Of a stretch of DNA of 64,000 nucleotides, positions 1-11,959 are shown one piece after another. The position numbers and the translations under genes were made by a program. The stretch comes from Girardinichthys multiradiatus. Lineage: Eukaryota; Chordata; Actinopteri; Cyprinodontiformes; Goodeidae. Numbering within the stretch: position 1 is the first letter of the stretch; each line of letters opens with the position of its first letter. The DNA lies in assembly GCF_021462225.1 (NCBI RefSeq), contig NC_061808.1, positions 22,977,119-23,041,118 on the forward strand, read 5' to 3'. The notes under the pieces are model-generated. The model was not told the origin of the DNA and did no database searches. It saw nothing but the letters and a program-made list of their open reading frames with translations.

Positions 1-65
1 CATCTAAACACAAAATGTTCACAGAAACTAGTATTCATCTTTCTAGGCCATTCCTTTTTTTCTAG

Positions 66-2921
66 GTATGAACTACTTCACCTCAGCTCTTCCCTTCCTG
101 TCTGCTGCACAACAGGGCTTCCTGGGAGAAAACATCCAGGTCATTGTAATTTTCTGTCATCACAAGATGCAAACATAATATTGATAAGAGTGGCTACATT
201 GAATCTTGTTATGTTACCAGGTCCAGTTGCAGGTTCCTGTAGGTGTAGAGGGCTTCTGTACTACCTTTGCTGAATGTTCAACCAGCCACCCTGATGTGAT
301 GTCCAAGTGGGATGCATTTTACCAGGTATTACATCAACCATGGAACAGCTTTACACACGATAAACATTACAATTTAAACAGTTTTCTTTTTCACATTTGG
401 GAAATTCAAAAAGTCATGGACAGCAAGTTGTCGAGATGTTGTCCTCTATAGAAACTGTAGTAGTACTACATTTCAGTATTAAAAATACAGCAGAGTAAAT
501 TTGTGTAAATTTATATATACACTCACTCACCGGCGACTTTATTAGGTACACCTTGCTTGTACCGGGTTGGACCCCTTTTTGCCTTCAGAACTGCCTTAAT
601 CCTTCGTGGCATAGATTCAACAAGGTACTGGAAACATTCCTCAGAGACTTTGGTCCATATTGACATGATAGCTTCACACAGATGCTGCAGATTTGTCAGC
701 TGCATCCATGATGCGAATCTCCCGTTCCATCACATCCCAAAGGTGCTCTATTGGATTGAGATCTGCTGACTGTGGAGGCCATTTGAGTACAGTGAACTCT
801 TTGTCATGTTCAAGAAATCAGTCTGAGATGATTCGTGCTTTATGATATGGTGCGTTATCCTGCTGGAAGTAACCATCAGAAGATGGGTACACTGTGGTCA
901 TAAAGGGATGGACATGGTCAGCAACAATACTCAGGTAGGCGGTGGCATTGACACGATGCTCAATTGGTACTAAGGGGCCCAAAGTGTGCCAAGAAAATAT
1001 CCCCCACACCATTACACCACCACCACCAGCCTGAACCATTGATACAAGGCAGGATGGATCCATGCTTTCATGTTGTGGATGCCAAATTCTGACCCAATCA
1101 TCTGAATGTCGCAGCAGAGATTCATCAGACCAGGCAACATTTTTCCAATCTTTGTTGTCCAATTTTGGTGAGCCTGTGCGAATTGTAGCCTCAGTTTCCT
1201 GTTATTAGCTGACAGGAGTGGCACCCGGTGTGGTCTTCTGCTGCTGTAGCTCATCCGACTCAAGGTTCGACGTGTTGTGCATTCAGAGATGCTCTTCTGC
1301 ATGCCTTGGTTGTTACGAGTGGTTATTTGAGTTGCCTTTCTATCAGCTCGAACCAATCTGGCCATTCTCCTCTGACCTCTGGCATCAACAAGGCATTTGC
1401 GCCCACAGAACTGCCGCTCACTGGATATTTTCTCTTTTTCGGACTATTCTCTGTAAACCCTAGAGATGGTAGCGTGTGAAAATCCCAGTAAATCGAGAGT
1501 TTCTGAAATACTCAGACCAGCCTGTCTGGCACCAACAACCATGTCACGTTCAAAGTCACTGAAATCACCTTTCTTCCACATTCTGATGCTCAGTTTGAAC
1601 TGCAGCAGATTGTCTTGACCATGTCTACATGCCTAAATGCATTGAGTTGCTGCGAGCAGTTGGACAGCTGTACCTAATGAAGTGGCCAGTGAGTATATAT
1701 CACTCTGTGTGACATGAATGTATATTGGTTTAATTTATTTATTTGAATTACTTAAAAAAATAAACTTTTTTATTATATTCTAAGTTATTGAGCAGGTCAA
1801 CATTTGTCCTTTAAGGCTCTCAAGGCTACCACTGAGTCTACTCTGCCTGACAACGAGAAAAAAGATTCCATCCTTGGTGTCTACTGGACAGCTAAAATGG
1901 CTTCAACCTATGCCTCTGCAGCATGCAATGCCAAGTAATCCATCCATCCATCCATCCATCCATCCATGTTTAAAAATTTGCATCAAATCGCTAAGATTAT
2001 TACGTATGAATATATCAGACTGCTACACAGAGACTGCTAATTGCAATTAGCTGAGTATAAAGCCTAAAAAACTGTAAACCTTGCGGAATAACACTGTAGT
2101 TGCATGCTACATCATTGCATTAACTGTGCTTCAAAATGGGGCTCCCTACTTCTATCGTTTAGCAATGGTTTGTACACTGTGCAAACAGCTCCTCCTCCTG
2201 TTACAAAAAATGTGCATGTTAGTGGTGAGGTGTTTGCCAAGATCTATGTTTAAGGTGAAAACCTTGGCTGGATTAGTTGCACATCCAATTAATGTCCAAT
2301 GTGGTCCAATATTTCCAAATATTTTATCTTGCTTACTCGCTCCGTTTTTGGCCCCTTAGAAAGAACCATTATTCCTCTGAGGAGAAGTCATTTGCCAACA
2401 GCTGGTTGGAATCTGCAGAGTATGTTGCAGCAGCTCATTTCCATTCCAACCTGGAAAAATCTTTGCTATTCCTGAATCCTGTGCCAAGTCGACTTTTACA
2501 GGTGTGTACACTGGAGCGACGTGTTCATATATGCTCTATTTTACAGAATGTGCATAATTTATGTCCATTTTTGTTCTCTCCTACCTATAGGTTGGGGATG
2601 TAGCTCCAAACATAGCTGATCTGAGTAAGGAGGAGAACCACTCACTGTCCATTTTCTCCTGGATGAGAAACATCAATTTCATTCTTGGTAGGACACACAA
2701 TAATATGCAAAATAAAACATTATAATAATTTAGATTACTAAGCTAGATAATGATTTTATCTTTCACTAGGTGGGTCAATGGTTCGTATGTGGAAAGGGGC
2801 AATGTGTTCCATGACCTCCAGAGAGAGAGGCAAAGAGTTGTTGGAGCAGCTCATAATTAATCCCAGCTTTCCAACAACCACTTTCCTGTCTGTTATTACA
2901 GAAATGAGTAGAAGCTGCTAA
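66..2921 (+). CDS. leg1: leg1 (liver-enriched gene 1, DUF781/LEG1 family), last six exons; 5' part outside window
   Basis: Six in-phase exons: 66-139, 221-325, 1816-1934, 2360-2501, 2591-2687 and 2770-2921 (stop TAA). Together they give the C-terminal 228 residues with no internal stop and proper AG/GT borders. The order of motifs fits vertebrate LEG1 (human C6orf58): MNYFTSALPFLSAAQQGF, then FCTTFAEC...SKWDAFYQ, then a HYSSEEKSFANSWLESAEY segment, then VGDVAPNIADLSKEE. LEG1 proteins are secreted; in zebrafish leg1 is known as a liver-enriched gene needed for early liver growth. The signal peptide and N-terminal half would lie before base 1, because the window opens in the intron just before exon 66-139. 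A Tc1 element (520-1693) sits in the 326-1815 intron and does not touch coding bases. A decayed second copy follows at 6884-8593. Family assignment is from remembered sequence similarity; confidence is high for the family, lower for which paralogue. Confidence 0.87.
520..1693 (-). mobile_element. Tc1/mariner element, decayed transposase, in leg1 intron
   Basis: Terminal inverted repeats with the core ACTTTATTAGGTACA (left, near 535-550) and its complement TGTACCTAATGAAGT (right, near 1670-1685) are flanked by TA. On the minus strand the transposase reads in pieces: AWSDES (first catalytic Asp), FQQDNAPYH (second Asp), then after a stop LKWPPQSADLNPIEHLW (third acidic residue, in plus bases about 740-800). 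Frameshifts and a stop between the second and third motifs make it inactive. A relic of the same family lies at 29585-30660. Confidence 0.85.
1938..1966. repeat. ATCC tetranucleotide microsatellite
   Basis: About seven CCAT/ATCC units directly follow the donor site of leg1 exon 1816-1934. The orthologous array in unit B (7963-8023) is about twice as long. Confidence 0.9.
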
Positions 2922-3118
2922 GACAAGCACAAATACAAAATCAAAAATACTTTCTTCAGCGTCTAAAAATATATTTTTTAATCAAATAAGCAGAAAACCT
3001 TCATTACAGGATGTTGATAGATAGCATTGGATCACAGCAGATGTACTTCCTCTTGTAACCTTGTTGTTAATTAATGTGAACCTATAAAACATAAACAAGT
3101 ACCTGCTCTCTGTCTTTA

Positions 3119-3360
3119 ATTGTTCCTCCTAAATAGACATGTAGTGACAGTGGATAGTCAACTATGTTGTGACAATAACTCTGCAGAAATCCCCATACTG
3201 AGCATGCATATAGTGACAGTGGATAGAAGAACTTCCCTTAAACAAAGGCACTTCCAGCAGAACCTGGCTCACGGTGAGCAGCCATCTGACATGACCAACT
3301 GGGGGTTTAAGAAGATACAGCATACACACAAGAAATACTAAAGAGCACCGATGTAGGCGT
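3119..3360 (+). repeat. Degraded interspersed repeat, 5' part (unit A copy)
   Basis: This stretch, with GCCATCTGACATGACCAACT as a landmark, resembles the start of a dispersed fish repeat whose continuation survives in unit B (8784 to about 9480). A 73-codon open frame across it (3120-3341) has no recognisable domain, and I treat it as chance. I cannot name the repeat family. Confidence 0.45.
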
Positions 3361-4860
3361 ACATTCTATGTTAAAAAAAGTAAGTTGTAATTTCAAAAGT
3401 GGCATTTGCCAATGTGGTACTTGTAATGAAAAGGTTTGAGAACCGCTGATATGCAGAGATCCTCAGAAGTAAGATTATAGGTATTCCAGGCAAAGCTATT
3501 AGCACTAATTTTCTATTGTTTCACTTTAGAAGCAAATGGGAGTTACAATTATAGAGCTGTTTTGATACTACTTGAAAATGAAACCATCCTGAACAAGCAG
3601 ATAAAAAGCATTTATTGGCAGGTCACTGAAAGCATTTGTAGATATATCATAAAATCAAACAATTATGGAGAAGTCTTTATTTAAACACAAACTGAACAGT
3701 TTAGATTAACAAAGTACAGCACATATTTTCACTCCACATAGTGATAACATCATACAAAAACACATCTTTAACTTATTAAAAGAAGAGCACATAAAAACCT
3801 TTTGTTTATATTGTTTCTTTGCTACATTTTGATTGTCCTTCAAAAGCAGTATCATAAAACAAACTCACAATGACAAGACACAAATACAATATTTGTTTTT
3901 CCTGTTTTTCTTCTTTTTTTGGTACTTAATGGTCAGACTTGTTTTTAAAAAACATTTGATTGGTGACAAACGTTGCTCATTATAAAAACATAAGTTTTTT
4001 TAAGGGTTTTAAACTAAAGTAAATGTTTTTTTTTTCTTTGAGAGCCTGAGGTTAAGGTTCATATTTACACGTTGGAAAATTTACAGCAGCGGCTACAAAT
4101 TTGTGATGAACAACTCCATGTAGGAGGACAGATTGATTAATCATTGTTTTAAAGGCTAAAATCTAGAGACAGGATTTGAAATTGTAATGAACTTTTTAAA
4201 GGTGTAACATCTTACCTGATTGTTTACACACACTGAACAGAACTGTAACTAAGCAGAGCTCAACTGAGCAATGAACAGTAAGCGCATGTGTTGCTAGCCA
4301 TATACTTATTTTGGATTTCTGTTTTTGTTTGTCTTTAAAAGAATAGACTAGAAGAGATTTAAGTTAATACATTAGTAAAATAAGTTAGTAAAAAGTTTGT
4401 AAAAAGTAAAAGGTATTCTAGATAGTTGCTTTCTCTACACAGTCCTTCAAACTCATTGCAGACCCTGATTAGAATGCTTAAAGGTCCTTAAAATGAATTA
4501 GTCTCACACTGAATAATATTCATAATAATAATAATCTTAGTCAATTTATTCCGTTAGATAGTTGCTTTCTCTGCACAGTCCTTCAAACTCATTGCAGCTT
4601 AAAGGTCTTTACAATGAATTCATCTCACACTGAATAATATTCTTCATAATAATAATCTTAGTCAATTTATTCTGTCGGGAAAAATATCCCACATAAAAAA
4701 AGAATAGTTTTTACAATTGGATCCATTTCTTGAAAGTTTAACCAGTAATCTATGAATTTGTATTTTCCTTGGTTATGATAGTGACCCTATAAAGAATCCT
4801 AGTTTGTCATTAGCCTCAACGCTGGAGGAGGACCTAAGTTCAACCTTGCCTATCCCAAAC
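3361..4860. other. AT-rich non-coding stretch downstream of leg1
   Basis: No exon-like frames or transposase motifs were seen. The stretch is the better-conserved half of the tandem duplication (see 10683-11955), contains the 130-bp doubled segment and several homopolymer T runs, and ends at a Tc1 relic. Confidence 0.6.
4420..4677. repeat. 130-bp internal tandem duplication, unit A only
   Basis: The stretch starting GATAGTTGCTTTCTCTACAC at about 4420 repeats at about 4555 (with one G/A difference in the first 20 bases) and both run to TTAGTCAATTTATTC. Unit B has a single copy (about 11780-11912), so the doubling happened after the large duplication, or B lost one copy. Confidence 0.8.
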
Positions 4861-5232
4861 ACAATCAGTCAAAAGTTTTAGATACACTTTCTCACTTAAT
4901 GGGTCTCTTTATTTTCATGACTATTTACATTGTAGATTCTCACCAAAGGCAACAAAGCTATGAATGAACACACATGGAATTATGTAGTAAACAAAAAGTG
5001 TGAAATAACTCTAAACATTTTTATATTTTAGGTTCTTCAAAGTAGCCACTCTTGCTTTGATTACTGCTTTGCTCTCTTGTTGGTCTCGCCATGAGCTTAA
5101 TGAGTTGGTCTCCTGAAATGGTTTCTAAAGAGTTTTGAAAGAACTTCCCAGAGGTTCATTGAGAGATGGCCAAAGGTTAATATTTCAGTTGTCACAGCAA
5201 AGGGTGGGTACTTTAAGCATCTAAAATATAAA
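4860..5232 (+). mobile_element. Tc1 relic: left inverted repeat joined to transposase C-terminal coding
   Basis: The segment 4863-4990 is a diverged copy of the long inverted repeat seen intact at 15967 (CAAAAGTTT..., TTTATTTTCATGACTAT). The segment 5042-5232 resembles the inner end of that repeat plus the last transposase codons (VTAKGGYF at about 5194-5217). The middle is missing. Unit B keeps only the second part (11960-12130). Confidence 0.7.
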
Positions 5233-5280
5233 ACTTTTTTTTGTTTGCTACGTAATTGCATATGTATACATTCAATGTAG

Positions 5281-6860
5281 GTAGTGTGGCGGGGGAGGGA
5301 ACAGGCCTCACATTTGATGGGGGATCTAAAGTGATCCAGGAGAGGGAGCAGCCCAAGACCCAACCTGACACAAAAAACAGGCACACACAATCACAATCAC
5401 ACATTCCCACCCTCATGCGTACACATAAAAACACTCACACCCACGCACCCAACGTAAAGACAAACAACAATGGACGTCGTACACTCGCTCACACTCCATA
5501 CATACTCTATACTCCCAGGTCCAGGTGCTGATACCCCCATAGGGACGACCAGCCCCCAGACCCAGGAGCCGGTCCCCTTCCCTCCGGGGATGGAGACAGG
5601 CAGACCGCCTCAGCACCTGAACCTGATCAGGGCTAGCCCGGGCTCATGCCTGAACCTGAGCAACCCCCTCAACCCCCCACCCCAATCCCAGTCCCCAACC
5701 ACCCCCATCTTCATCCGGAGAGGGGGCCATGTACAAAAGAGGGGTCTACATGGTCCAAACTAGCCTGCCAACCAGAGCCGCCACAGAATAATATAGTCCA
5801 AACCCCCAATGAATTCCGATCCCAACCCCATAAGCCCTTCACCCCAATGAACCCCGACATGTATCTCCCCACTGGGCCACCCCCAACCAGGACACAGATA
5901 TGGAACACATGCCGCCCGAACCCAAACACCGCCTTGCGCCCGGTTAGGAGCAAGAGCAACAGAAGGAAGCATTGGAGGAAGGCCACCACAGCACACCAAG
6001 GACCAGGCACCGCGCAAACCCCACACCCAAACCCCAGAGGATCCCCAGGATGCCGGACATCCAACCTGCCGCACGGCACACCCCACTGCACCAAGCAAGT
6101 TGGCCAGCCCCTCCACAAAAGCGAAGCCACATCTCAATCAATACTTCACACCACCTGGCCAATACCCCCTCGTCAGAGCCTGCGGACCCCCCAACCGACG
6201 GTCCGAGCACCGAAAGCAGAGACCGAGATCCAAGGCAATCCAAACGATCCCGAGACGGCCGAAGAGCCAGCACCAGACAACCCCCAAGACCCAAACCTCA
6301 ACCCCAGCCCAGATCCCAATCAGAAGGCCCGCTCCCTCTCCTGGCCTCTGGCCCCAGACGGCAAACAGCAAACGGGGGTGTGAAAAGACCCCAAGCCTGA
6401 TGCCCGGCACCAGACCAAAGCCACAACCAGGCAGGCGGGGCAACAAAACACTTCCTTAATCCTTAAACTTTAACACCAAGGCCACCAACAACAAACGCCT
6501 GACCCAAAATGCAGGCCCACCCAAATGCAAGCTCCGGGCCAGCATAGGCACATGCACGCCCCACAGACAAACGAACCGAGACCCCCGGGCCAGCCAGGCA
6601 GTCAAGCAGACCCTGCGATGCACCACCCCGTCCACCACCATGCCCAAGGGAAAGACACCAACCCAGCAAGCAGAAGGGCAGCACAGAAAGGCCACAGCAT
6701 GCACAGCAAAGAGGCCGCACTCTCCTCCAAGACGCAGAACCACCAACATCCATGCCAGCCAAGTAGAAACGACAGAGCCAAGCCAAGCTGCGGTTCCCCT
6801 CGAGCCAACGCCACAGCAACACCACACATCTTTCCATACATCGGCAGAGGCACGGTGAAG
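5281..6860. repeat. Unclassified strand-asymmetric block (C- and A-rich, G-poor on plus)
   Basis: About 1.5 kb of very uneven strand composition: runs of CCCC, CCCAA and CACA on the plus strand, few G. It begins with a degenerate CACA/ACAC tract (5380-5470) and passes through non-periodic C-rich sequence until just upstream of leg1 pseudogene exon 6884-6970. Open frames of 100-245 codons occur in several frames on both strands (for example 5646-6383 plus), as expected when stop codons are rare; they are Pro/Gln/Thr-rich, show no domain, and are not credible genes. There is no obvious short repeat unit, terminal repeat or target duplication. It may be a dispersed percomorph repeat; I cannot place it in a named family. 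Confidence 0.6.
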
Positions 6861-6883
6861 ACCACCGATCTGCTGCTCCATAG

Positions 6884-8593
6884 GTCGCCTTGGTGACCCA
6901 ACTGGTTCGACAACCTGTGGTCTGCAAACCGGAGACACCATGTGTATTTCACCTGAGCGCTTTTGGGGCTGTAAGTGTGACGAACAAACATCTAAACACA
7001 AAATGTTCACAGAAACTAGTATTCATCTTTCTAGGCCTTTTTTTCCAGGTATGAACTACTTCACCTCAGCTCTTCCCTTCCTGTCTGCTGCACAACAGGG
7101 CTTCCTGGGAGAAAACATCCAGGTCATTGTGATTTTCTGTCATCACAAGATGCAAACATAATATTGATAAGAGTGGCTACATTGAATCTTGTTATGTTAC
7201 CAGGTCCAGTTGCAGGTTCCTGTAGGTGTAGAGGGCTTCTGTACTACCTTTGCTGAATGTTCAACCAGCCACCCTGATGCAAATGTCCAAGTGGGATGCT
7301 TTTTACCAGGTATTACATCAACCATGGAACAGCTTTACACACAATAAACATTACAATTTAAACAGTTTTCTTTTTCACATTTGGCAAAGTCAAAAAGTCA
7401 TGGACAGCAAGTTGTCGAGATGTTGTCCTCTATAGAAACTGTAGTAGTATTACATTTCAGTATTACATATACAGCAAAATAAATCAGTGTATCATAACAA
7501 AGTTAATTTATTTAAGTGATACCTGCTTGTGGAGGGTGCCCACTACTGTCTGTGGGACAACAGTTAAGCAGTCTTCCCTTGATTGTGAAGCCCAAAATAT
7601 ATCCATAATAATATTTCCATATTAAAAAATATTTTTGATTGGTGTTGTCTAATATTGAAACTGATTTTAAATTAGTTGTAAGCAATAATCTCAAAATATC
7701 AGAAATAGATGTATGTAATATAGCAGTCTGTGTGACATTAATGTATATTGGTTTAACTTTTTTAAATGAATTGCTTAAAAAGAAAAAAGTTTTTGATCAT
7801 ATTCTAAGTAATTGAGCTGGTCAACATTTGTCCTTTAAGGCTCTCAAGGCTACCACCAAGTCTACTCTGCGTGCCCACAAGAAAATAGATTACATCTCTT
7901 GAGGTCTTCTGGACAGCTCATATGGCTTCAATTAATGCCTCTGCAGCATTCAATGACAAGTAATCCATCCATCCATCCATCCATCCATCCATCCATCCAT
8001 CCATCCATCCATCCATCCATCCATCCTTGTTTAAACATTTGCATCAAATGGTTAAGATTATTACATATGAATATATCAGGCTGCTCCACAGAGACTGCTA
8101 ATTTCAATTAGCTCAGTGTAAAACCTTAAAAACAGTAAATGCAGAATAACACTGTAGTTGCATGCTGTGTCATTACATTAACTGTGCTTTAATAGGGGGC
8201 TCCCTACTTCTATCGTTTCACAGTGGTCTGTACAATGTGGGGAAGACAACAGTTCCTTCTCCTGTTACATAAAAAGTGCATGTTAGCTGTGTGCTGTTTG
8301 CCAAGATCTATGATTAAGGTGAAAATCTTGGCCGGATTAGTTGCACATCCAATTAAAGTCCAATGTGGTCTAATCAGTTTGTAATCGTGTAGCCCAGAAG
8401 AATGAACATTTCCAAATATTTTATCTTGCTTACTCTTGCTCTGTCTTTGTCCCTTCAGGAAGAACCATTATTCCTCTGAGGAGGTGTCATTTACCAACTT
8501 CTGGTTGGAAATTGCACAGAATATGGCACCTTACCATTCCAGCCTGGAAAGTCTTTGCTGTTCCTCAATCCTTTGCCAAGTCAAATTTTACAG
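6884..8593 (+). pseudogene. leg1 tandem-duplicate pseudogene (unit B)
   Basis: Five exon-like blocks mirror the upstream leg1: 6884-6970 (GRLGDPTGSTTCGLQTGD..., an exon whose unit A counterpart lies before base 1), 7049-7122, 7204-7309, 7840-7959 and 8459-8593. The copy is broken several times. Block 7204-7309 is one base longer than its partner 221-325 (GATGCAAATG versus GATGTGATG), shifting the frame. Block 7840-7959 has TGA at 7900-7902 in the ancestral frame and is one base longer. Block 8459-8593 is 7 nt shorter than 2360-2501. The last two exons (VGDVAPN... and the terminal one) are absent. Splice borders are still recognisable, so decay is fairly recent. No 5' exons were found upstream; the C-rich block sits there instead. 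A transcribed but non-coding copy is possible; a working protein is not. Confidence 0.85.
7963..8023. repeat. ATCC tetranucleotide microsatellite, expanded copy
   Basis: About fifteen ATCC units follow the pseudogene exon 7840-7959, at the position equivalent to the shorter array at 1938. Confidence 0.95.
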
Positions 8594-8783
8594 GTGTGTA
8601 CACTGGTGCGACGTGTTCATATTAACATGCTCAATTTTACAGAATGTGCATGTCCAAGTCAAATACATACATTCCAATTAGATCCTGATTATAAAATGTT
8701 TTAATATTCCAATCACTAAAAGGTTTTCTATCTATGGATACCCAACCAACCGCATGGAGTCACTGACATAACAGCAATTATTC

Positions 8784-9480
8784 CTCCTAAACAGACATGT
8801 AGTGACAGTGGATAGTCAACTATGTTGTGTCAATAATTTTGCAGAAACCCCCATACTGAGCATCCATATAGCGAAAGTGGAGAGAAGAACCTCCCTTAAA
8901 CAAAGGCACTTCCAGCAGAACCTGGCTCAGGGCGAGCAGCCATCTGACATGACCAACTGCGGATTTGAGAAGACTGAGCATACACACAAGAAATAATAAA
9001 GAGCACTGATCTAGGCGTACATTCTATGTTAAAAAGTAAAAAGTTAAAGGAAGCAGTAGCTCTTCTAGTGGCTTCACCAAGGAGAAAAACACTGTTAAAC
9101 ATATAAACAATAATATGTTACATAGTTGGTTGCAACAACTAATCCTGCATTGGCTTTGTCTGAGAGACAAGGTTAAAAACATAATATCAGAGTCAAGTGT
9201 ATCATCTGTAGAAAGAGAAGATGAAGGTATTGGCAGCAATAGCTCAGCCGATGGGGCCGCTCCAGAACGAATGCTCTGTTTGGAACTCATGAAACAATCA
9301 GATCTCTGATGTATGATGGAGCTTAATTATTAAGGGTTTTATATGTGAGAAGGAGAATTTTAAATTCTATTATGAAATTAACAGGGAACTAATAAAGGGA
9401 ATCATACAAACCTGTTATAAGGGGTTTATATGCCATGTTCCAACAAAAGATAATATCAAGATTCTTTAAATTATTAGTAG
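8784..9480 (+). repeat. Degraded interspersed fish repeat (unit B copy)
   Basis: This continues the 3119-3360 sequence further right, with recognisable pieces near 9040-9310 (AGCAGTAGCTCTTCTAGTGG, GTTGCAACAACTAATCCTGC, TCAGATCTCTGATGTATGAT). Short frames at 9024-9290 (minus) and 9115-9309 (plus) carry no domain. I believe it is a dispersed repeat but cannot assign its class. Confidence 0.45.
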
Positions 9481-10682
9481 AGGCCAAGTTAATCCCATCC
9501 AGACTGACTACGTTGTTTGTTTTTTCTGAGACTCTGGTTCAAAGAAAACATTAAAAAATCAATAAAAATATACATTTTTATTGATTTGTTTTTTTAAATC
9601 TTCATATTATTCTTTTTCTAAATTGTGTCTCTTTGCATCTTTTAAAACTATGCTGATTAAACCCATTCTCAAGAAAAACCATGAATGCCTATTTCCTTGC
9701 TAGCTTTCGACGACGCTGTCTCACACCTCCAATTTTTAGCAACGTTTTGGAACATTGATTACTTATCTAAATGTTAAGAATTTCTTATAGAATTTTTGAA
9801 TAATTGGGTTTCAGAGCACACACAGCACCGACATAGACCTTTAAAAATGATTCAGTAACATCAGTCTCAATATAAATAAAAGTTTAACATCTATGTTGGT
9901 TTTTCAACTTTACCACCTGGTTGGCCTCCAGGGTCTAGTACTTTCCTTGTTAGCATTGAACTATACAGATCAGAAGACAGTGTCAAATGGAATCAACATT
10001 TATGAAATGGGGTTTTTAATGAAAAGTTGTTTAAAAAGACTAAAATAACATGTTCTATGACTTCTGATTTTAAAAAAACATTTACCTATTGAAGACTGAA
10101 CTATTTGTCACTAAACTTGTAGTACTATGGCTTTTTTAAACTGTGGAACACATACCACGGATGGCATTTGTGATACCCAGGAGAAATTCTGGTGTCAGTG
10201 GCATCAATTATTAGTCAAGTAAATAAAAATGTATTAACTGTGATGCTGCTTTAAGAAGGGGCAACAGCCAAAACATTACTTTTCCAAGTACATAGATTTT
10301 CATGTCATCAGAAACTTCTCAAAAGAAAATAATTTACAAACTTCCTGTACGAACTAAAGTGGATAACAACAAACCAAGAGCATGTGCTTGTGGCCATTTA
10401 TGCTGCATTCCATTTACCTCTGACGTCGAAACGCGGGCCTGGGAATGGCATTAAACCCGATTTAACTGTGTTCCAGTTCCAAGAAGTAAAAGTCAATGGA
10501 TTATTATTAATATGCTCAGTCACCAGGCTGACAAACATTAGCAATACATGCTATCTAGTGGATTTTTCTGCATTTTGTACATTGGTGGTACCAACATGTT
10601 GTTGAAATAGATAAACTTTTTTGCAATTGTCATTTTTACATGCAGGGCAGTCATATTGGATACAAGAGCAGGGGTTGTAAGT
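9481..10682. other. Non-coding stretch, present only in unit B
   Basis: AT-rich sequence without exon-like frames or transposase motifs. It falls in the part of unit B that unit A lacks. The 73-codon frame at 10384-10605 has no recognisable domain. Confidence 0.5.
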
Positions 10683-11959
10683 AAGTTGTAATTTCAAAAG
10701 TGGCATTTGCCAATGTGGTCCTTGTAATGAAAAGGTTTGAGAACCGCTAATATGCAGAGATCCTCAGAAGCTCTTTACTGACCTCTTGTGGTAATGCAAT
10801 AAAAATACCACTATGTAACTCTTCAAGTAAGATTATAGGTATTCCAGGCAAAGCTATTAGCACTAATTCTCTATTGTTTCACTTTAGAAGCAAATTGGAG
10901 TTACAATTATAGAGCTGTTTTGATACTACTTGAAAATGAAACCATCCTGAACCAGCAGATAAAAAGCATATATTGGCAGGTCACTGAAAGCATTTGTAGA
11001 TATATCATAAAATCAAACAATTATGGAGAAGTCTTTATTTAAACACAAACTGAACAGTTTAGATTAACAAAGTACAGCACATATTTTCACTCCACATAGT
11101 GATAACATCATACGAAAACACATCTTTGACTTATTAAAAGAAGAGCACATAAAAACCTTTTGTTTATATTGTTTCTTTGCTACATTTTGATTGTCCTTCA
11201 AAAGCAGTATCATAAAACAAACTCACAATGACAAGACACAAATACAATATTTGTTTTTCCTGTTTTTCTTCTTTTTTTGGTACTTAATGGTCAGACTTGT
11301 TTTTAAAAAACATTCGATTGGTGACAAACGTTGCTCATTATAAAAACATACGTTTTTTTAAGGGTTTTAAACTAAAGTAAATGTTTTTTTTTTCTTTGAG
11401 AGCCTGAGGTTAAGGTTCATATTTACACGTTGGAAAATTTACAGCAGCGGCTACAAATTTGTGATGAACAACTCCATGTAGGAGGACAGATTGATTAATC
11501 ATTGTTTTAAAGGCTAAAATCTAGAGACAGGATTTGAAATTGTAATGAACTTTTTAAAGGTGTAACATCTTACCTGATTGTTTACACACACTGAACAGAA
11601 CTGTAACTAAGCAGAGCTCAACTGAGCAATGAACAGTAAGCGCATGTGTTGCTAGCCATATACTTATTTTGGATTTCTGTTTTTGTTTGTCTTTAAAAGA
11701 ATAGACTAGAAGAGATTTAAGTTAATACATTAGTAAAATAAGTTAGTAAAAAGTTTGTAAAAAGTAAAAGGTATTCTAGATAGTTGCTTTCTCTACACAG
11801 TCCTTCAAACTCATTGCAGACCCTGATTAGAATGCTTAAAGGTCCTTAAAATGAATTTGTCTCACACTGAATAATAATCATAATAATAATAATCTTAGTC
11901 AATTTATTCCGTCGGGAAAAATATCCCACATAAAAAAAGAATAGTTTTTACAATTAGAT

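Larger units (their letters stand above)
1..5215. repeat. Unit A of a direct tandem duplication
   Basis: Sequence from base 1 recurs in the same order and orientation at 6985 onward. Matching landmarks are: start of window with 6985; leg1 exons; an ATCC-type microsatellite at 1938 with 7963; a segment at 3119-3360 with 8784-9030; a long, nearly identical AT-rich stretch 3382-4700 with 10683-11955; and a Tc1 remnant at 5042-5207 with 11965-12125. Unit A carries two extras: the Tc1 insertion (520-1693) and about 310 bp at 4700-5040. It lacks about 1.65 kb present in unit B (roughly 9035-10680). The 3382-4700 stretch contains no gene I can recognise. Confidence 0.85.

Noticed and set aside
2081..2359. 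Frame containing GAPYFYRLAMV, resembling a piece of LEG1 by eye
   Set aside because: Falls in the intron between leg1 exons 1816-1934 and 2360-2501, which join in phase without it; the unit B counterpart is not preserved as coding.
5646..6383. 245-codon open frame in the C-rich block (and overlapping frames on both strands)
   Set aside because: Open in several frames at once because stop codons are rare in this composition; Pro/Thr/Gln-rich, no domain, no splice or start context.
7899..8111. Ile-His-Pro-Ser repeat protein
   Set aside because: Translation of the ATCC microsatellite.
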